From Corella eumyota (taxonomy: Eukaryota; Chordata; Ascidiacea; Phlebobranchia; Corellidae), in assembly GCA_963082875.1 (NCBI GenBank), contig OY720097.1, positions 15,198,501-15,262,500 on the forward strand: a stretch of DNA of 64,000 nucleotides, in the 5' to 3' direction. A program made the translations under genes and the position numbers. Under the pieces are notes generated by a model. It saw nothing but the letters and a program-made list of their open reading frames with translations. It was not told the origin of the DNA and made no database searches. Shown here piece by piece: positions 11,687 through 24,012 of the stretch; the first letter of the stretch is position 1; each line of letters starts with the position of its first letter.

Positions 11687-14600
11687 ATGACATCTTCTGA
11701 AAGTTGTCCACATATTAAATTGTTTAAGGAAACTCATGGACTTGAACCATTTCTTATAACACAGAAGTGGATTGTGCATTGCAGTTCACAAGAAGCAAGA
11801 CAGGTATATCAAAGTAAAACAAACAAAATATTTATTTTAAAGAAACCAATGGTTTTTGCAATGTTTAAAAGTATTGTTAAATAAGTTTGTAATATTATTA
11901 TATGATATTTTTATTAGGTAAAGGCAAGATCCTGTGAGTGTAGAGTTTGTAAGATTTACAATGGTCGATTACATACTTGTCTTCATTGTATTTATTTCGG
12001 ATGTTATGAAAAGTAAGCCCTTTAATTTATAGTTTTTAAAATAATTTTATTAAAATTTTTTTTATTGTGTTGGATATATTTTGTTCTGGCTGCCTAATAA
12101 TGTAATCTGTATTGGTATATATAAGTGTACAGTACTAGTACCATTACTTTTTTAAAATGTTTAGTCGACATATTCATGAACATGCAGAAAAAACAGATCA
12201 TTATCTTGCAATGGATTTAAGCTATGGTCAAACTTATTGTTTTATTTGTCAAGATTATGTGTATGATGACAAAATTGAACAGATTGGACAGGTAGGCCCA
12301 GTATTTTTTGAGTATTAGGTTGAAAGCATTTTTTTACATTATTTTTACTTAATCGATGATCATATTTTAACAGAAAGAATGGAGAAAAGTTTGCAAACTT
12401 AATGGTTGGAGCGAAAGTCTATTAACAACACTACCTTACTGGGACCCATCAGGTTGTTACAAATAATTCTTTTCAAAATGTACATATTTTATTTGCAAAA
12501 AATAACATAAAAAAGGTGTTTGCTAAATGCTTAATTTCTAAAAAGGTTTATTAAAACTCAAAAATTGTTTAAATTATTATTTAATCCTTAAATGTTATTT
12601 AAAAATGTTTAAACAGGAATAGAACTAGAGTATCTACATGCCAATCCAAAACGCCGCCGTGTGGCAGTAGATAGTTATGTTGGGTTAAGAGGTCTTGTTA
12701 ATTTAGGAAACACATGTTTTATGAACTGTATTTTACAGGTGTGTTTTATTGGTGTTATTCACACATTTAAGTTTTCGTTTTAAATGATAAAAGTGTACAA
12801 CAAAAATATATTTTTGGAACTAATACAAGGTTTTGTTTCATATTTATGTTTTTCTCTAAAAAAAAAATTTTGACAAAAAAATTATATCCATAATAATTAA
12901 AAACAACTTTTTTACAATTTAAAGGCATTCGTACACACTCCAATGCTACGTGATTACTTTTTAGCAGAACGCCATGAATGTAACAAAGAAAGATGTTTAG
13001 TTTGTCAAATGACACACTTATTTCAAGTAGGTGCTTCATGTTTATTAAAAAAACAATTTTGTTTACTAAACATCTTTTTTTATGCTTGAAAAACTTTATA
13101 TAAATTTGTTTAAGATTTTTTTATATATTCGATTAAAAATAAAATATGGATAATTTTTTTTGCAGAAATTTTATGCTGGAGAGCGTACAGCTTATGTCCC
13201 CTTTAAACTGTTACATCTTGTGTGGACGAATGCTCGTCATTTAGCTGGTTACGAACAACAAGACGCACATGAATTCTTGATTGCAGCCCTTGACTTATTG
13301 CATCAACATTTAAGTGCTAGGTGTATAAAAAATCAAATATTGTATATATTTAAAGCTAGAATTTTTGCAATTTTAGGTATTAACTTTTTGTATTACTTTA
13401 ACCAGCACACATTCTGTAAACAACAACAATAACAAGATCATCAGTGGTTGCCCATCTTTCTCCTCTTTGGAAAATGGTAATGTTAACAGTCAATCTAGTA
13501 TCATAAGTGATGCGGGTATAACTGATGAGGATAGCAATGATAGTGGAAATGCTTGCGATTGTATCATTGATCAGATATTCACAGGAGGGTGGCAATCAGA
13601 TGTGACTTGTCAAAGATGCGGTGGGGTTTCAACTACAATTGACCCATTTTGGGACATATCTCTAGACTTACCTGGTAAATACAATTTTTTTTTCTTAAAA
13701 CTTTTTTTATTTATTAGAATAAATTTGATAAATAAAATTAAGTAGATTTGTGTAACAATTTTGTGTTTGTTATACCACATAAAGGTTCAATGTCAAGCCC
13801 ATGGCACTGCATGTCACCAACTCAGGTCTCAGCCCCTGGCATGCCCCCCACGATGCCACCTAACCCACCACAAGTTAATGGGAGTGTGGACCAAAGGCCT
13901 ATGTCATTAAAGGACTGTTTAAATAGGTAATTAAAACTTGACAAAAATTAACTTTACCAAATTTTTGACTTTAATTCTTTTTTATGCATAAATTAAGGTT
14001 GTTGATTACACAACATAATAATCGATGTGTGTTGGTTTAGGTTTACTCGTCCTGAACATTTAGGAAGTGCAGCAAAAATCAAATGTAGCAGATGTCATAG
14101 TTATCAAGAATCCACCAAGCAGTTAACATTAAACAAACTACCCATTGTGTGCTGTTTCCACTTAAAAAGATTTGAGCACACAAACAAGGTACATTTTCAC
14201 ATGTTCTACAAAAATTTTAATATTTTGATTCCTGTTTACAGTAGTTAATTTATCAGGAAATGGTTTGTTTAATGTAAAGGATCATTAAAACTTGACTGAA
14301 CTGTTCAAATTATTTATTTTGTTTAATTCTTATGTAATAATATATTAAATCAACTATGCCACTTATAGATTTGACTTTAATGTATTTTTTTTATTTTAGT
14401 CGAGGCAAAAGATACCAACTTATATTTCTTTTCCAATGGACTTAGATTTAAGTCCGTTTATGGCTTCACGACGCAGTGTTAACACCAGGGATTCAACTCA
14501 AATTGATGATGCCCTTAAAGAAAATAAGTAAGAAATTCATTTATTTTAAAACATATAATTGTTTCTGACAAAATGTATATACTGTTAAAACCTACTTGTT

Positions 14601-14929
14601 TAAAAACTCTATGACATTAAAGCAAAGAAAAACCAAATTCTCAAAAAAAAACAAATTCTCAATTCACCATTTTTACCAGAATCTGTATTTATTTTAAGAA
14701 AGAGTACATGTATTTAAATATACCTGGTTTATTTAGGTATTCATTATTCGCTGTTGTTAATCATTTGGGATCACTTCAAAGTGGCCATTATTCGGTTTAT
14801 GTTCGACAACATCGCAACCAATGGTTTCAATGTAATGATGCAACTATACTTAAGGCTAGCGAACATGATGTTCTCCAATCTGAAGCATATCTTCTTTTTT
14901 ATCACAAGCAATATTTGGAATACGAATGA
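11687..14929 (+). CDS. USP22: USP22, SAGA-complex ubiquitin hydrolase
   Basis: Thirteen exons in phase (11687-11803, 11918-12012, 12165-12291, 12374-12452, 12617-12738, 12925-13026, 13166-13320, 13406-13674, 13785-13926, 14041-14188, 14400-14527, 14737-14929), with every junction GT..AG; about 558 aa. Twelve intervals are listed and one more short exon cannot be excluded. The N-terminal ZnF-UBP domain has [15 protein letters not shown] and HIHEH. The catalytic domain begins [16 protein letters not shown] with the nucleophile Cys at about residue 173. It continues [37 protein letters not shown] and [15 protein letters not shown], with the catalytic His in SGHYSVYV near residue 512 and the Asp in CNDA. 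It ends [10 protein letters not shown] like human USP22 (525 aa). It is the Ubp8-type enzyme that removes ubiquitin from H2B (and H2A) in the SAGA module. The linkers at 13406-13500 and 13785-13900 (Ser/Asn- and Pro-rich) are longer than in human. Confidence 0.95.
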
Positions 14930-15403
14930 GGTTAAAAAAGTATAATTTTTTTAATTTAATTTTCTGACTGTTTTGCTTAAGTTGTTTTCTTTTTACAAAT
15001 TACAATTTTCTAATCCATTGTGGTTTATAACCATTAAATTTACTTCTTATTTTTTTGATGATCATTTATTTAAGAAAAATTAAATTGCAATGTTAAGGCG
15101 ATTTGCTTTTTTGAATAAAAACTACAAATAAAAGTTAACTTTAAGAAATTTAAGTAAAATAGCATCACCAGCTCATATTAACAGCAGATGTTTTTAAGTA
15201 ACTATATACATTATACACAAATCATGCGACAATTTAAAAAAACTTTTTTTAATAAACATTGTTACTTATTTTTAAAGAATTTTATTTATAGGTTTTAAAA
15301 TTGCCATAGCACAAAAAAACATAATAAAATAATAAACAAAAACACTGGTAACAGAAATAGTACAATATAAAACAGACACACAAACATGTACAAAAAATAT
15401 TTT
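14930..15403. other. Convergent 3' spacer
   Basis: Between the stop codons of USP22 (plus) and the small gene at 15404 (minus). AATAAA near 15114 could serve USP22. T-rich and A-rich runs only. Confidence 0.5.
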
Positions 15404-16094
15404 TTATCTTTCTGGGAAGAAAGAAATGGGTTCGGGGGAAGAGGTTCCTTCGCTGGTTGTACTACAATCAGACAAGTGTCGAACTCGTTCAACAATTTGT
15501 ATTTTCTCTTCAGTGGCTTGGTTGTTGATGTTGTTTGTTTGTGGTTGTCCTATAAACGTCACTCTACAAAAAATATTTATGACAATAAGAGTTGAGCTCA
15601 TCTAGTTTTAAACAATTGTAACATGATCACATGTTTGTTGCCTTTGTTTCTTAAGTTGAGGATTACAAAATGTTGCTGATGTGCTTTCTGAAATTGGTTA
15701 GGTCCAATGTTCATAAATGTGACAAATTAAAATATAATAGAAGCCATGGCATGATTCAGATTTAATTACCAGACCGGCACTATTTAAGTTCAATAAAATA
15801 CAATACATACCCATCGTGACCAACAAATGAAAATCTTTCCATGATATTTCCAAGCCAGGATTTTTTTTCTATAAAATATTAAATGTATTTTGATTAAGAA
15901 AAACTTTAAATATTTTTTTAAGGTGTTTGATGAAATATGTCTGGCCTGAATGGCTATCAAGTTCACTTACTTTCTATTTGTTTTGCATTTTCAGTAACAT
16001 TTTGGCATATTATTTCTTTTTTTTCTTCACTTTGTTGGTTTTGATGACAAGTTTGAGTTGCAACATAGGCATTAATACTAGGAACACAAGACAT
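15404..16094 (-). CDS. Small unknown protein, three exons
   Basis: Minus-strand exons 16094-15971, 15868-15811 and 15563-15404 join in phase with good sites (donors A|GTAAGT and G|GTATGT) and give about 113 aa. The N-terminus starts MSCVPSINAYVATQTC and is Gln/Glu-rich. The middle reads KKKSWLGNIMERFSFVGHDG and VTFIGQPQTNN, and the C-terminus is Ser/Thr/Pro-rich, ending SPEPISFFPER. No signal peptide or membrane segment is seen. I do not recognise a family. Continuous phase across two introns and the absence of low-complexity bias in the middle argue for a real gene. It is convergent with USP22. Confidence 0.6.
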
Positions 16095-17235
16095 TTTGGT
16101 ATTTTTTATATCTATTTTTTGTATACCTACAAAGCTGAGTTTTCTAAAAGTTAGCCTTAAAAAGGTGCAATGTGTAAGAATATATATTTTGACGAAGACG
16201 TTTACGAACAATAACTAAAATATACGTTGAATTGTGTCACCAGTAATTTGTAAGCACCGCTTCTACGCTAAAACCAACCTTTTATAGATATACACACTAT
16301 TTTGCACTGCCACTGAGAAAATTTCGTAAATTATAGTAATAAATATGTTGATTTCCTTTTAAATCCCATGCTGCCAAGCTACACAAAGAGACAACAACAA
16401 CGCTTTAGAAAGATTTCATAACCGGCATGCCCCGATCACGCATTTGACGCGTGACCACTTCGCACAGCAATGGAGAATTATACGTACGATGTGATTAATC
16501 CCGCGAAAGGAACATATAGGTATCAACTATTACGAATTGTAGTGTGTAGAGTAAAAGTTTTTTTTAATATCTTTTCGTAGAGTATTTAATATTGTTTGTA
16601 AAGTTTGCGCAATAACACTTATTTCGAATTTGTAATCAACTATGTCGCAATTTACATTTACTAAACGTCAGCGCATGGTTACGCAATATCTAAAGCTTGC
16701 GTAAAAAAGTAACGTACACAATTGTAATTTTATACGTTCTTATATTAGGCTTATAGCGTCATACTCCGTTTTAGTTTTTGTACAAAATGTACAGTGTAAG
16801 ACTGACTAACATTAAAAAATAAAAGATTAACCACTAATTACCTTTTGCTCTGAAATAAATATCGTTTACTTGTGGCTTTATTTAATATCCGGAAATGTTT
16901 TAAAATTTTAACCATAACTAATTAATTTTCGGACAACATTTCCTGTAGTTTTAAAAATCGTAACTTACAATACCCCCAAAAAATTAATTAATTTTTCGTT
17001 CTTGTTTTTACAAACCAGTCTGCAAACATCTTAACATTTTCTAAAAAAATGTTAGTTATCACAAACATCGATCAAATGTTTTTATTTATTAGTGAAAGGA
17101 AATGATGTTTTAAAAAAACAAATAAACAAAATTGAAAACATAGGATTACGTGAATTATATTTAGATACATAATGACAAAGCGACTTACGAATGAAAAACG
17201 TTTTAAAAATTACAAAATTTGAACAACATGCATTT
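16095..17235. other. Intergenic region with a G+C-richer patch
   Basis: Upstream of the small minus-strand gene and downstream of NTHL1. The patch at about 16420-16520 (with GACGCGTGAC and several CpGs) is likely the promoter of the small gene. It also contains an exon-like ATG reading frame on the plus strand starting at 16470 (see rejected items). The rest is AT-rich without assignable features. Confidence 0.4.
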
Positions 17236-18889
17236 TTATTTATTTTTATTAATTCTTTTATCTTTAGCCTGACTTGCTGGACAAATATTTTTGTTAAGAC
17301 ATGATTGACATCTAGGGTTGGCTTTTAGACAAACCTGTTGACCAAATCCAACTAAAAGCCAATTAGCTTCTTTCCACATTTCCCTTATTAAATAAATATT
17401 GAAGATTTGTTTTATTGATAGTTTTTTTTTCTAACATAAAGAAAAATAATAGAAAAGCATACATTTAAGTAAATGGTACTTTATTTTATTACCTTAATTG
17501 ATACTAAATTATTTTATATATTTTAGAAATTAGTTCAAACAAACTTACTGGGGCAGCCAGTCTTCTAATTCCTTTCTTGTGTCCTCAGGATTTTTTGTAG
17601 CTTTTTTGACCCATCCAAGTCTGTTTGCAATTCTATGAACATGGACATCCACACCTTTTTTAAAAATTTAGTTACATTGTCAAGATTAGTTTATTTTTAA
17701 CTTCAGTATTAGAATTAAAATACAAATATTTATACAAAGTTTAAAAATCCTAATACCTGTTAATAAACTTTGTGTTTAATAATATATTTTTACAAACGTA
17801 GTAAACAAATAAAAAAATATTTTCTATTTTTACCTATTCCCACAACTTGATTCCAAGCACAATTCATGACTAAGTAAGCCATCTTTGGTCCAACACCAGG
17901 TAGCTTAACTAGACTTTCTACATCCGATGGTATGTCATCAACATACTGTTCCTTTAATATACAGGCCGTTCTTTTCAGGTAATCAACCTTTTTCTAATAA
18001 AACATAGGAAAAGTGATAATAATAATTGTTTATTGTTTAAACTATTTAAAAATTGTATATACATGGACCATATTAGGTGAAATGATAATAAGTGTTATCT
18101 TAAAAAACGTATTTAAAACCATTTCACTAGAAATTGTAAACTACTGTTCTTATGTATATAAAAAGCTGTTTTAAATATTTTAAATAGGAAGTTCAAAGAT
18201 CACCTTCCAAAATCCAACAGGAAATATAAGTTTTCCCAACTTTTCATTATTTATTTGAACAATATTATCAATAGTTAATCCATGTTCATGCAGCCTTTCC
18301 ATTGCAGCATATGTGACCTGGTCTTTTGTTTGGCTTGACAGCATCAGTGAAACCAAAATGTGATATCGCTTTTCCTACAAATATAGTATATAGAAAGCAA
18401 TATAGAAAGCAAATAAAGACTTTATTTTTGTAACACTGTACAAAAATACAAGCATACCTTTTCAGTATAATTATTTTTCGTACATCTTTCGCACCCCATT
18501 GTATCCACTGGGGCATCTTTTTCCTTTCTCATTTCTCGAATATTTTCAAACTGTTGTTTCCAATTTGTTGGTTCCCATTTAACATCTAGCTTGGGAGAGA
18601 TATTGTTGTTTGAATTGTTTGTAACATTTTTTAAAAGTTTGGATGAAATTGTTTCAGATTTTACAATATTTTCCTTTTTGATTTTAGGAAAATCTTGTGG
18701 TTCCAATTTTATTTCACGTTCTTGTTTTATTGGTACATTTACTATGTTTTCTACTTTTGGCACAACTTTTAAATTTGTTTTGGATTTTTCCTTTTTGATT
18801 TTGTCTGGTGAAATGATATTTTCAATAGGTTTTCTGCTGCGTGTTGATGGCCCAAAGTATATGCTTGCTTGAGTTTTAATTTTTGGCAT
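17236..18889 (-). CDS. NTHL1: NTHL1, endonuclease III-like DNA glycosylase/AP lyase
   Basis: Five exons in phase: 18889-18458, 18374-18204, 17993-17834, 17654-17549, 17383-17236, giving about 338 aa (human about 312). It removes oxidised pyrimidines in base excision repair and cleaves the AP site. The first 140 residues are a Lys-rich, probably disordered, nuclear-targeted extension. The HhH-GPD fold follows with [12 protein letters not shown] at about 154-165 and the helix-hairpin-helix [14 protein letters not shown], whose Lys near 238 is the Schiff-base residue. The catalytic Asp is in [13 protein letters not shown] near 257. Four cysteines spaced C-x6-C-x2-C-x5-C at about 308, 315, 318 and 324 form the 4Fe-4S cluster site. 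All catalytic and cluster residues are present, so it looks functional. An AATAAA run overlaps the stop region. Confidence 0.95.
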
Positions 18890-20447
18890 TATTACTTGAG
18901 GTTTTAGGTGTTAAATCTGTATTTTAATTGTGTTTTTGTATCACTACTTTTTGCACGTGCAATTTCTGCAAAATAGCGATAGGTAATTCCCCTTCTTTCG
19001 TAGCTTGAAAATACAAAAGTTGACCGATATGTGTAGCGATGGTGTACTTAAACCAATGATATATAATAAACGCTAAAATTAGTTTTGACCAATTGCTTTT
19101 GCGAAAAAGCAAAACGGAATATAAAAAACATTATTGCTTTGTTACGCATTTTTAGCATGTACATTAAAAATTTTTCAAAAAAGATCAAAATTCATTTACT
19201 AAACGATTTTTTTAAAACCTAACCTAAAATTATTAAAAAACTTTGTGTTTATAAATATATTAAAATTTATTTTGCCCTAAATAAAGATCTTAATTATTTT
19301 TATACCTTCTTAGAACTAAACATAACATGACATGCTCAATTTAGTTAAATCAAACCAAAAAAAAACATTTTTATTAAGCTACAGTGAGGAACGCTTTCCT
19401 TAGGCAAAATTTTTTCTTCGAAAACGTGGCCTAAGCTAAATATATAATGCCTTAAACCAACTTTACGTACTTTAAGTTCAGCCTAAATCATATGGTTTTA
19501 CCAAACGTTGGTAAGTTATGTGCATGTGTTGTGGGAAAAATAAATGATATTAAAACAAATTTAAAGAAACTTATAACAAATTAAAACATTGTTGGAATTA
19601 TTACGAAAAACAATGAATAAACAATTAACAGGTAAGCAACATAGTTTTTGTATACTAATTAACTTGTTTTAAGTGTTCTATTTTAAGTATTGTAAACATA
19701 TTTTCTATTTTACGGTTGGCGTTTAACAACAACGATATTTTGTGTATTCTTTAAAACATTGTTGTTTGGAAGTAAATCTATACGTGATAAATCATTAATA
19801 GTGGCTATAAGACCTTGTTATGGTTCCGGATTACAAAACTTTTTAGTGACCATGTTTTTTTCGTAAAAATATAAACCATGTTTTAATCTAAAAGTACAAA
19901 GAAACAATTTTATAAAAGAACTGCGCGTATTGATTTTTAAATCATTGGGATATTTTGTATTGCGATCGCCGTTTAATATAAAGTCCACCAGCATCGATTG
20001 TTTATGTACATAGTTGGCATGGCTTGTTATTGTATTAATTCTGTTTAAACCGCAGCCATCGTTCATAGAATAAGCGAGGCGTTAACTGTAGTTTAACAGG
20101 AAGGAAATGCTAATCTAAAAAAGTTGCCTGATTGGCATTAAGCGCTAACTGCTGAACTGCGATCGAGTATAATATGTCCAAGAAAGAAACATACTGCACT
20201 TACGGTAGACTAAGATATCGTAAGCAAGAAGCTAGATTAGTAAGAAACTAGATTAGTAAGAAACTTGCTTATGTAGTATATTAAGGAAAAATTTAAGGGT
20301 ATTTATGACATACAATAAACAAAATCCTAATTGTTTCAGATTTTATTTTGTTTAAAAATGATTTTTTTTCTATGTATACCGCCATTGTGTTAAAACACTT
20401 TTAGAAAACTCATTGCATTGTTATTGGAAGTTTAACGTTTTACCAAG
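18890..20447. other. Divergent intergenic region (NTHL1 / MARVEL-like gene)
   Basis: About 1.55 kb of AT-rich sequence between two head-to-head genes, expected to hold both promoters. Near 20240 a short direct duplication (AGAAACTAGATTAGTA) is seen. No coding signal is convincing. Confidence 0.4.
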
Positions 20448-21297
20448 ATGACTGTTGAAGACAACCCAACTGGGTTTGCTTATCTTAAGACCTTTCAAGC
20501 CTTATTTCAAGTAGTAGAAATTATTCTAATGTTGTTGGCTTGGACTCTGCTAGCTTCTCAGCCGTTTTTCTTGGTGTCCGGTTTACCGTTTTCACTGGGT
20601 GTTTTTGTTATAACATGGCTATTCAGTTTGTAAGTACAACTTTAATTAACATTAAAAATTTACACATACACTTCGCTATCACAGAAGTCAATTTTTATTT
20701 TAGGTTTTTCTTTATCATTTACATAACGGGAACTCACACAAGGTTTAATAATTGGGTGAAGCAAAGAAAATCTCAGCCAAGCTCGAGTGAAGGAACATCG
20801 AGCTCCTTGGAGCCTTCTGCTGTGCCTCTTCCAAATGTTGCTTGGTTTGTAGTCGAGGTAAATAACTAGGCTAAACACTTCCTGCTGGTTAAATAATATT
20901 ACACGTACGTTGGGTTAATATGCTGTATATAACAGCCATTAAAATTGTAAAATTCTGGGACTATCTTGAAATATTGTTTTTTTTCTTACTGTTAAAACAT
21001 TTATTATTATTTTAGTACGTGATCTACTTCGTGGCGTTTATTTTTCTTTTTATCGCCGTGTGTATTGTTACCGCGAAGGCAAACGGCAACACCCATTACA
21101 TTGCTTCGTTCGCATTTGCGTGGCTTTCCTTGGTTATCTACGTGCTTCATTTTTGCCTGTTGGTTCGTAACACTGAGGGGAAATGGCCTCATCAATGTCT
21201 TGGAGAATGCGTACACATGGTTAAGACGAAAAAACAAGGAGAAAGCTCTAGTTTGTTGTCCAGTACGTCGCAACCTGCAGCTACAGAGGAGCCTTAG
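20448..21297 (+). CDS. Four-pass MARVEL-like membrane protein
   Basis: Three exons in phase: 20448-20629, 20704-20857, 21016-21297, about 205 aa. Four hydrophobic segments are seen at about residues 18-38 (VVEIILMLLAWTLLAS), 43-70 (SLGVFVITWLFSLFFFIIYI), 105-135 (YVIYFVAFIFLFIAVCIVTA) and 142-165 (AFAWLSLVIYVLHFCLL). A Ser-rich loop (about 78-98) separates the second and third. Both tails are short and cytosolic by this topology, and the C-terminus is Ser/Gln-rich. Size, spacing and the FQALFQVVE start fit the MARVEL (MAL/CMTM/plasmolipin) superfamily of membrane-apposition proteins. The assignment rests on topology rather than on a diagnostic motif, so another tetraspan family is possible. 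Confidence 0.7.
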
Positions 21298-22502
21298 CTG
21301 TTCAGAAACTTTCCCTGTTAATATTTTTGTTGTCTGTTTTTTAAAGTAGATTGATTGCATTGCGCGCTTGAATTTACTGCCATTAATATGATATCTCGAG
21401 TAACGGTAATGTTAAAGTTTAATATTATTTAAAAAATTGTTGAAATTTAGCTTTAACTTGGCAGCACGATGTTGCATTTTTTAGACTTTACATTTTTTTA
21501 GATTTTTACATGTTCTCGTGCAATTTTTTTTATAAATTTTAAATTATTTTTCATTGTGGTGTTATGCATTATTTATTATTGCAGATAATTTTTTACGTAA
21601 TAGTTGCTTAAATACACGGATTGTAGATTAAAAGGTTTTACATATTTAACAAAATATACAGATTGTTTCCATATGCGATTTAATACTGCTTGGTTATAGC
21701 GCTCCGTTTACAAAAAAGGTATTATTTCTACAATCAGGCAATTTTTCATTTATAGCACTTAACCAATATTGTTTTGTCAAAAATGATTGCATTTGTAAGG
21801 CAACCTATTAAAATGCTACAAATTATTTTAGAAATTAAAAGTTTACACGTTTAAGATTAAGTGTTAACTTTGTTTTTAAAATCTCAACTTATAAATAGAA
21901 ACTGACGAAATCGTATAATTAATACTTTTCCGGTATAAAATGGCGTGATGATAAGTAATTAATTAAATATAGTTTATATAATTACTCTAGTCTACATTTC
22001 CCACATTTTAAAACGGGAGTAGTTGTACATACAAAATCACAATTATAAGTACTTCTAAAAATTGCTATTTTTAAAGCTAAACTAAGTAATCCTCTTGTTA
22101 GTTTATGTTTCAAACAAATTATTTTTAATTTTATTTTACGTCATTATATTTGATGCATATATTTTAATAAGTAAAATAAAGCCAAAATACATTTTTCAGT
22201 GTTAATAAATTTGAAAATTGTATAATTATTTACATGAAGGATGGTATATTTAGCAAATGATTATAATTTTAACACACAACTTGCTTTTTGTTGTAAACTG
22301 TAAAAATTTTAAGTAGAATTAAATAACAACTTTAATAGTTGCAATACCAAAATGATAACAAAAAGTTACAGCTACTAACATTTGTTATGTAAAGCTATTT
22401 GTGTATATAAACAAAGAGGTAGTAGCTTATAACAAAATGCCCGTGATAATATTTCTATTTGGTTTAAGTTTTTATTTAGGTAGGTGAAAACATTGTTTAA
22501 AT
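21298..22502. other. Convergent intergenic region
   Basis: 3' UTRs of the MARVEL-like gene and of the Ly6-like gene at 22503 face each other. The sequence is AT-rich with no open frame or repeat that I can support. Confidence 0.4.
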
Positions 22503-23383
22503 TTAAAGAAAAATATGTAATGAAATCATCATTAATAGGGCAAGGAAAAGGTGTTGCGCACAAGCGCCCACTGACGGCGATCCACATGTTGTCATTTCAT
22601 TATTATTCTCAGTAGCTGCTACTTCTACTACTGTAGTCGATTCTGTAACAGTAACGGTAGGTGGAGATGTGGGCATGTTGATCGGTGAACTGGGTGGAGA
22701 AAAAGTCGATGAACTGGGTTGAGGAGGAGGAGGAGAGGTGGTGACCGGTTGGTTTTCACGAAGGAATGAAATCGTGTAGTTATTGCAGTTGTCTGTTTGA
22801 CAGCAAGTCATTTCACAGGACCTAAAGATTAAAAATTTGGTAAAACTCTTTTTATTGGAAAACATTTTGAATAAAAAGGTGAAAAAAAACGTAAAATTCA
22901 TTTTTTACTCAATTTCGTAAGCCACTCCAACTAAACTTTCTCTAATCTCTTCGTCACTTTCAATAAACTCAGTGGTAAGATTTATACAATTTTGGGTGGT
23001 TGAACAAAATTCTTCGGAAACGCATTGGCCACCAGTTACATTCACTAAAGTAACAATAAAGATTTTATTTAAAGTATAAACTATGACTCTTTAAGTAAGG
23101 TCTTGTTTTATTTTACTCAAACAGCTCTTTTGTTCGATCTTTAACTGTATATGTACTGTGTTATTAGTTATTTCAGTATCTTACCATTCAAAAATCCAAA
23201 AACTGTAGCCACACCCTCGGCCCTTATGCAATACGTATTGTCTTCAGCACATTCCGATGAGTTCCATTGTTGAGCTGATAAAATGGCCGAATCCAAAACA
23301 TAAGTTGAGTAACAACTTAATGAATTGACCTGAACTATACAACTTAACACCAGAAATCCACAAATGTAATGCAAGTTTGACAT
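22503..23383 (-). CDS. Ly6/uPAR-like GPI-anchored protein, copy B
   Basis: Three exons in phase: 23383-23185, 23044-22909, 22821-22503, about 217 aa. A signal peptide (hydrophobic YICGFLVLSCIVQVNS) is followed by a Cys-rich domain with SAQQWNSSEC, YCIRAEGVATVFGFLNG, NVTGGQC, and the closing motif CCQTDNCNNYTI. That closing motif matches the CC-x3-D-x-CN signature that ends three-finger Ly6/uPAR domains. A Pro/Ser/Thr-rich stalk follows, then a hydrophobic end (LFLALLMMISLHIFL), as expected of a GPI-attachment signal. It is the downstream member of a tandem pair with the gene at 24013. Intron phases (1 and 2) and positions are identical. Ligand and tissue role cannot be read from the sequence. 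Confidence 0.85.
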
Positions 23384-24012
23384 GTTTGTTCTACAATCTA
23401 GAAGTCGGTAAAAGCATTAAAAAAACTTCTTCAGCTTAATATAAATGTAAAAATTATGTTTTTATTTTAATTACATCAAAATTTAAATTTAAATATCTGT
23501 TTATCCAAAAATATTTTTTGCTGCCTTTTTACTACGGATTTTAGCTGAAGGCCGCGCCTATGAAAATGCTAACATAAGACCTAACTTTTACCCAATACTT
23601 TCCAATATCCGGTCTTTCTACAATTGGTGACGTCATTTAGCAAGACTGTGATTGTTAAATCATTTAAAATGTCAATAAAATGCGCGTGATTCGTGATGTA
23701 GCCATAAAACGTGTCTCTGTAAATGCATGTAATCGTATGTGCGTATGCGAGGTTTGAAGGCACGGAGTAAAACGTAATGGTAATTTTTTAATTTTTTTGG
23801 CAATGTTTATTTAATTTTTTGTCGTACATTTGTACCGAACAAATGAAAGTAAACTTTTTTGCATATTTAGTTTATTGTTGGTGATATTTAATGGCATCAA
23901 ATAGGCTTAAATAGGTAAAAACCATTTCCTTAAAAATTTTTCATACAAAACACTTGCAACAACAAAAAAATAATGTAATAAACCATTTTTTATAAAAGTT
24001 TAACAAATAAAA
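23384..24012. other. Spacer between tandem Ly6-like genes
   Basis: Contains the promoter region of copy B and the 3' UTR of copy A. A G+C-richer stretch at about 23540-23780 with a GTGACGTCATT at about 23628 (full CRE TGACGTCA) is the most promoter-like part. Confidence 0.45.

Noticed and set aside
16470-16522. ATG-started exon-like stretch (MENYTYDVINPAKG) with a GTATCA donor on the plus strand
   Set aside because: No downstream plus-strand exon continues it in phase before the MARVEL-like gene, and it joins that gene out of frame. It is more likely promoter sequence of the neighbouring minus-strand gene.
18924-19112. Open frame upstream of NTHL1
   Set aside because: Lies in the divergent promoter gap; composition and lack of splice continuity do not support coding.
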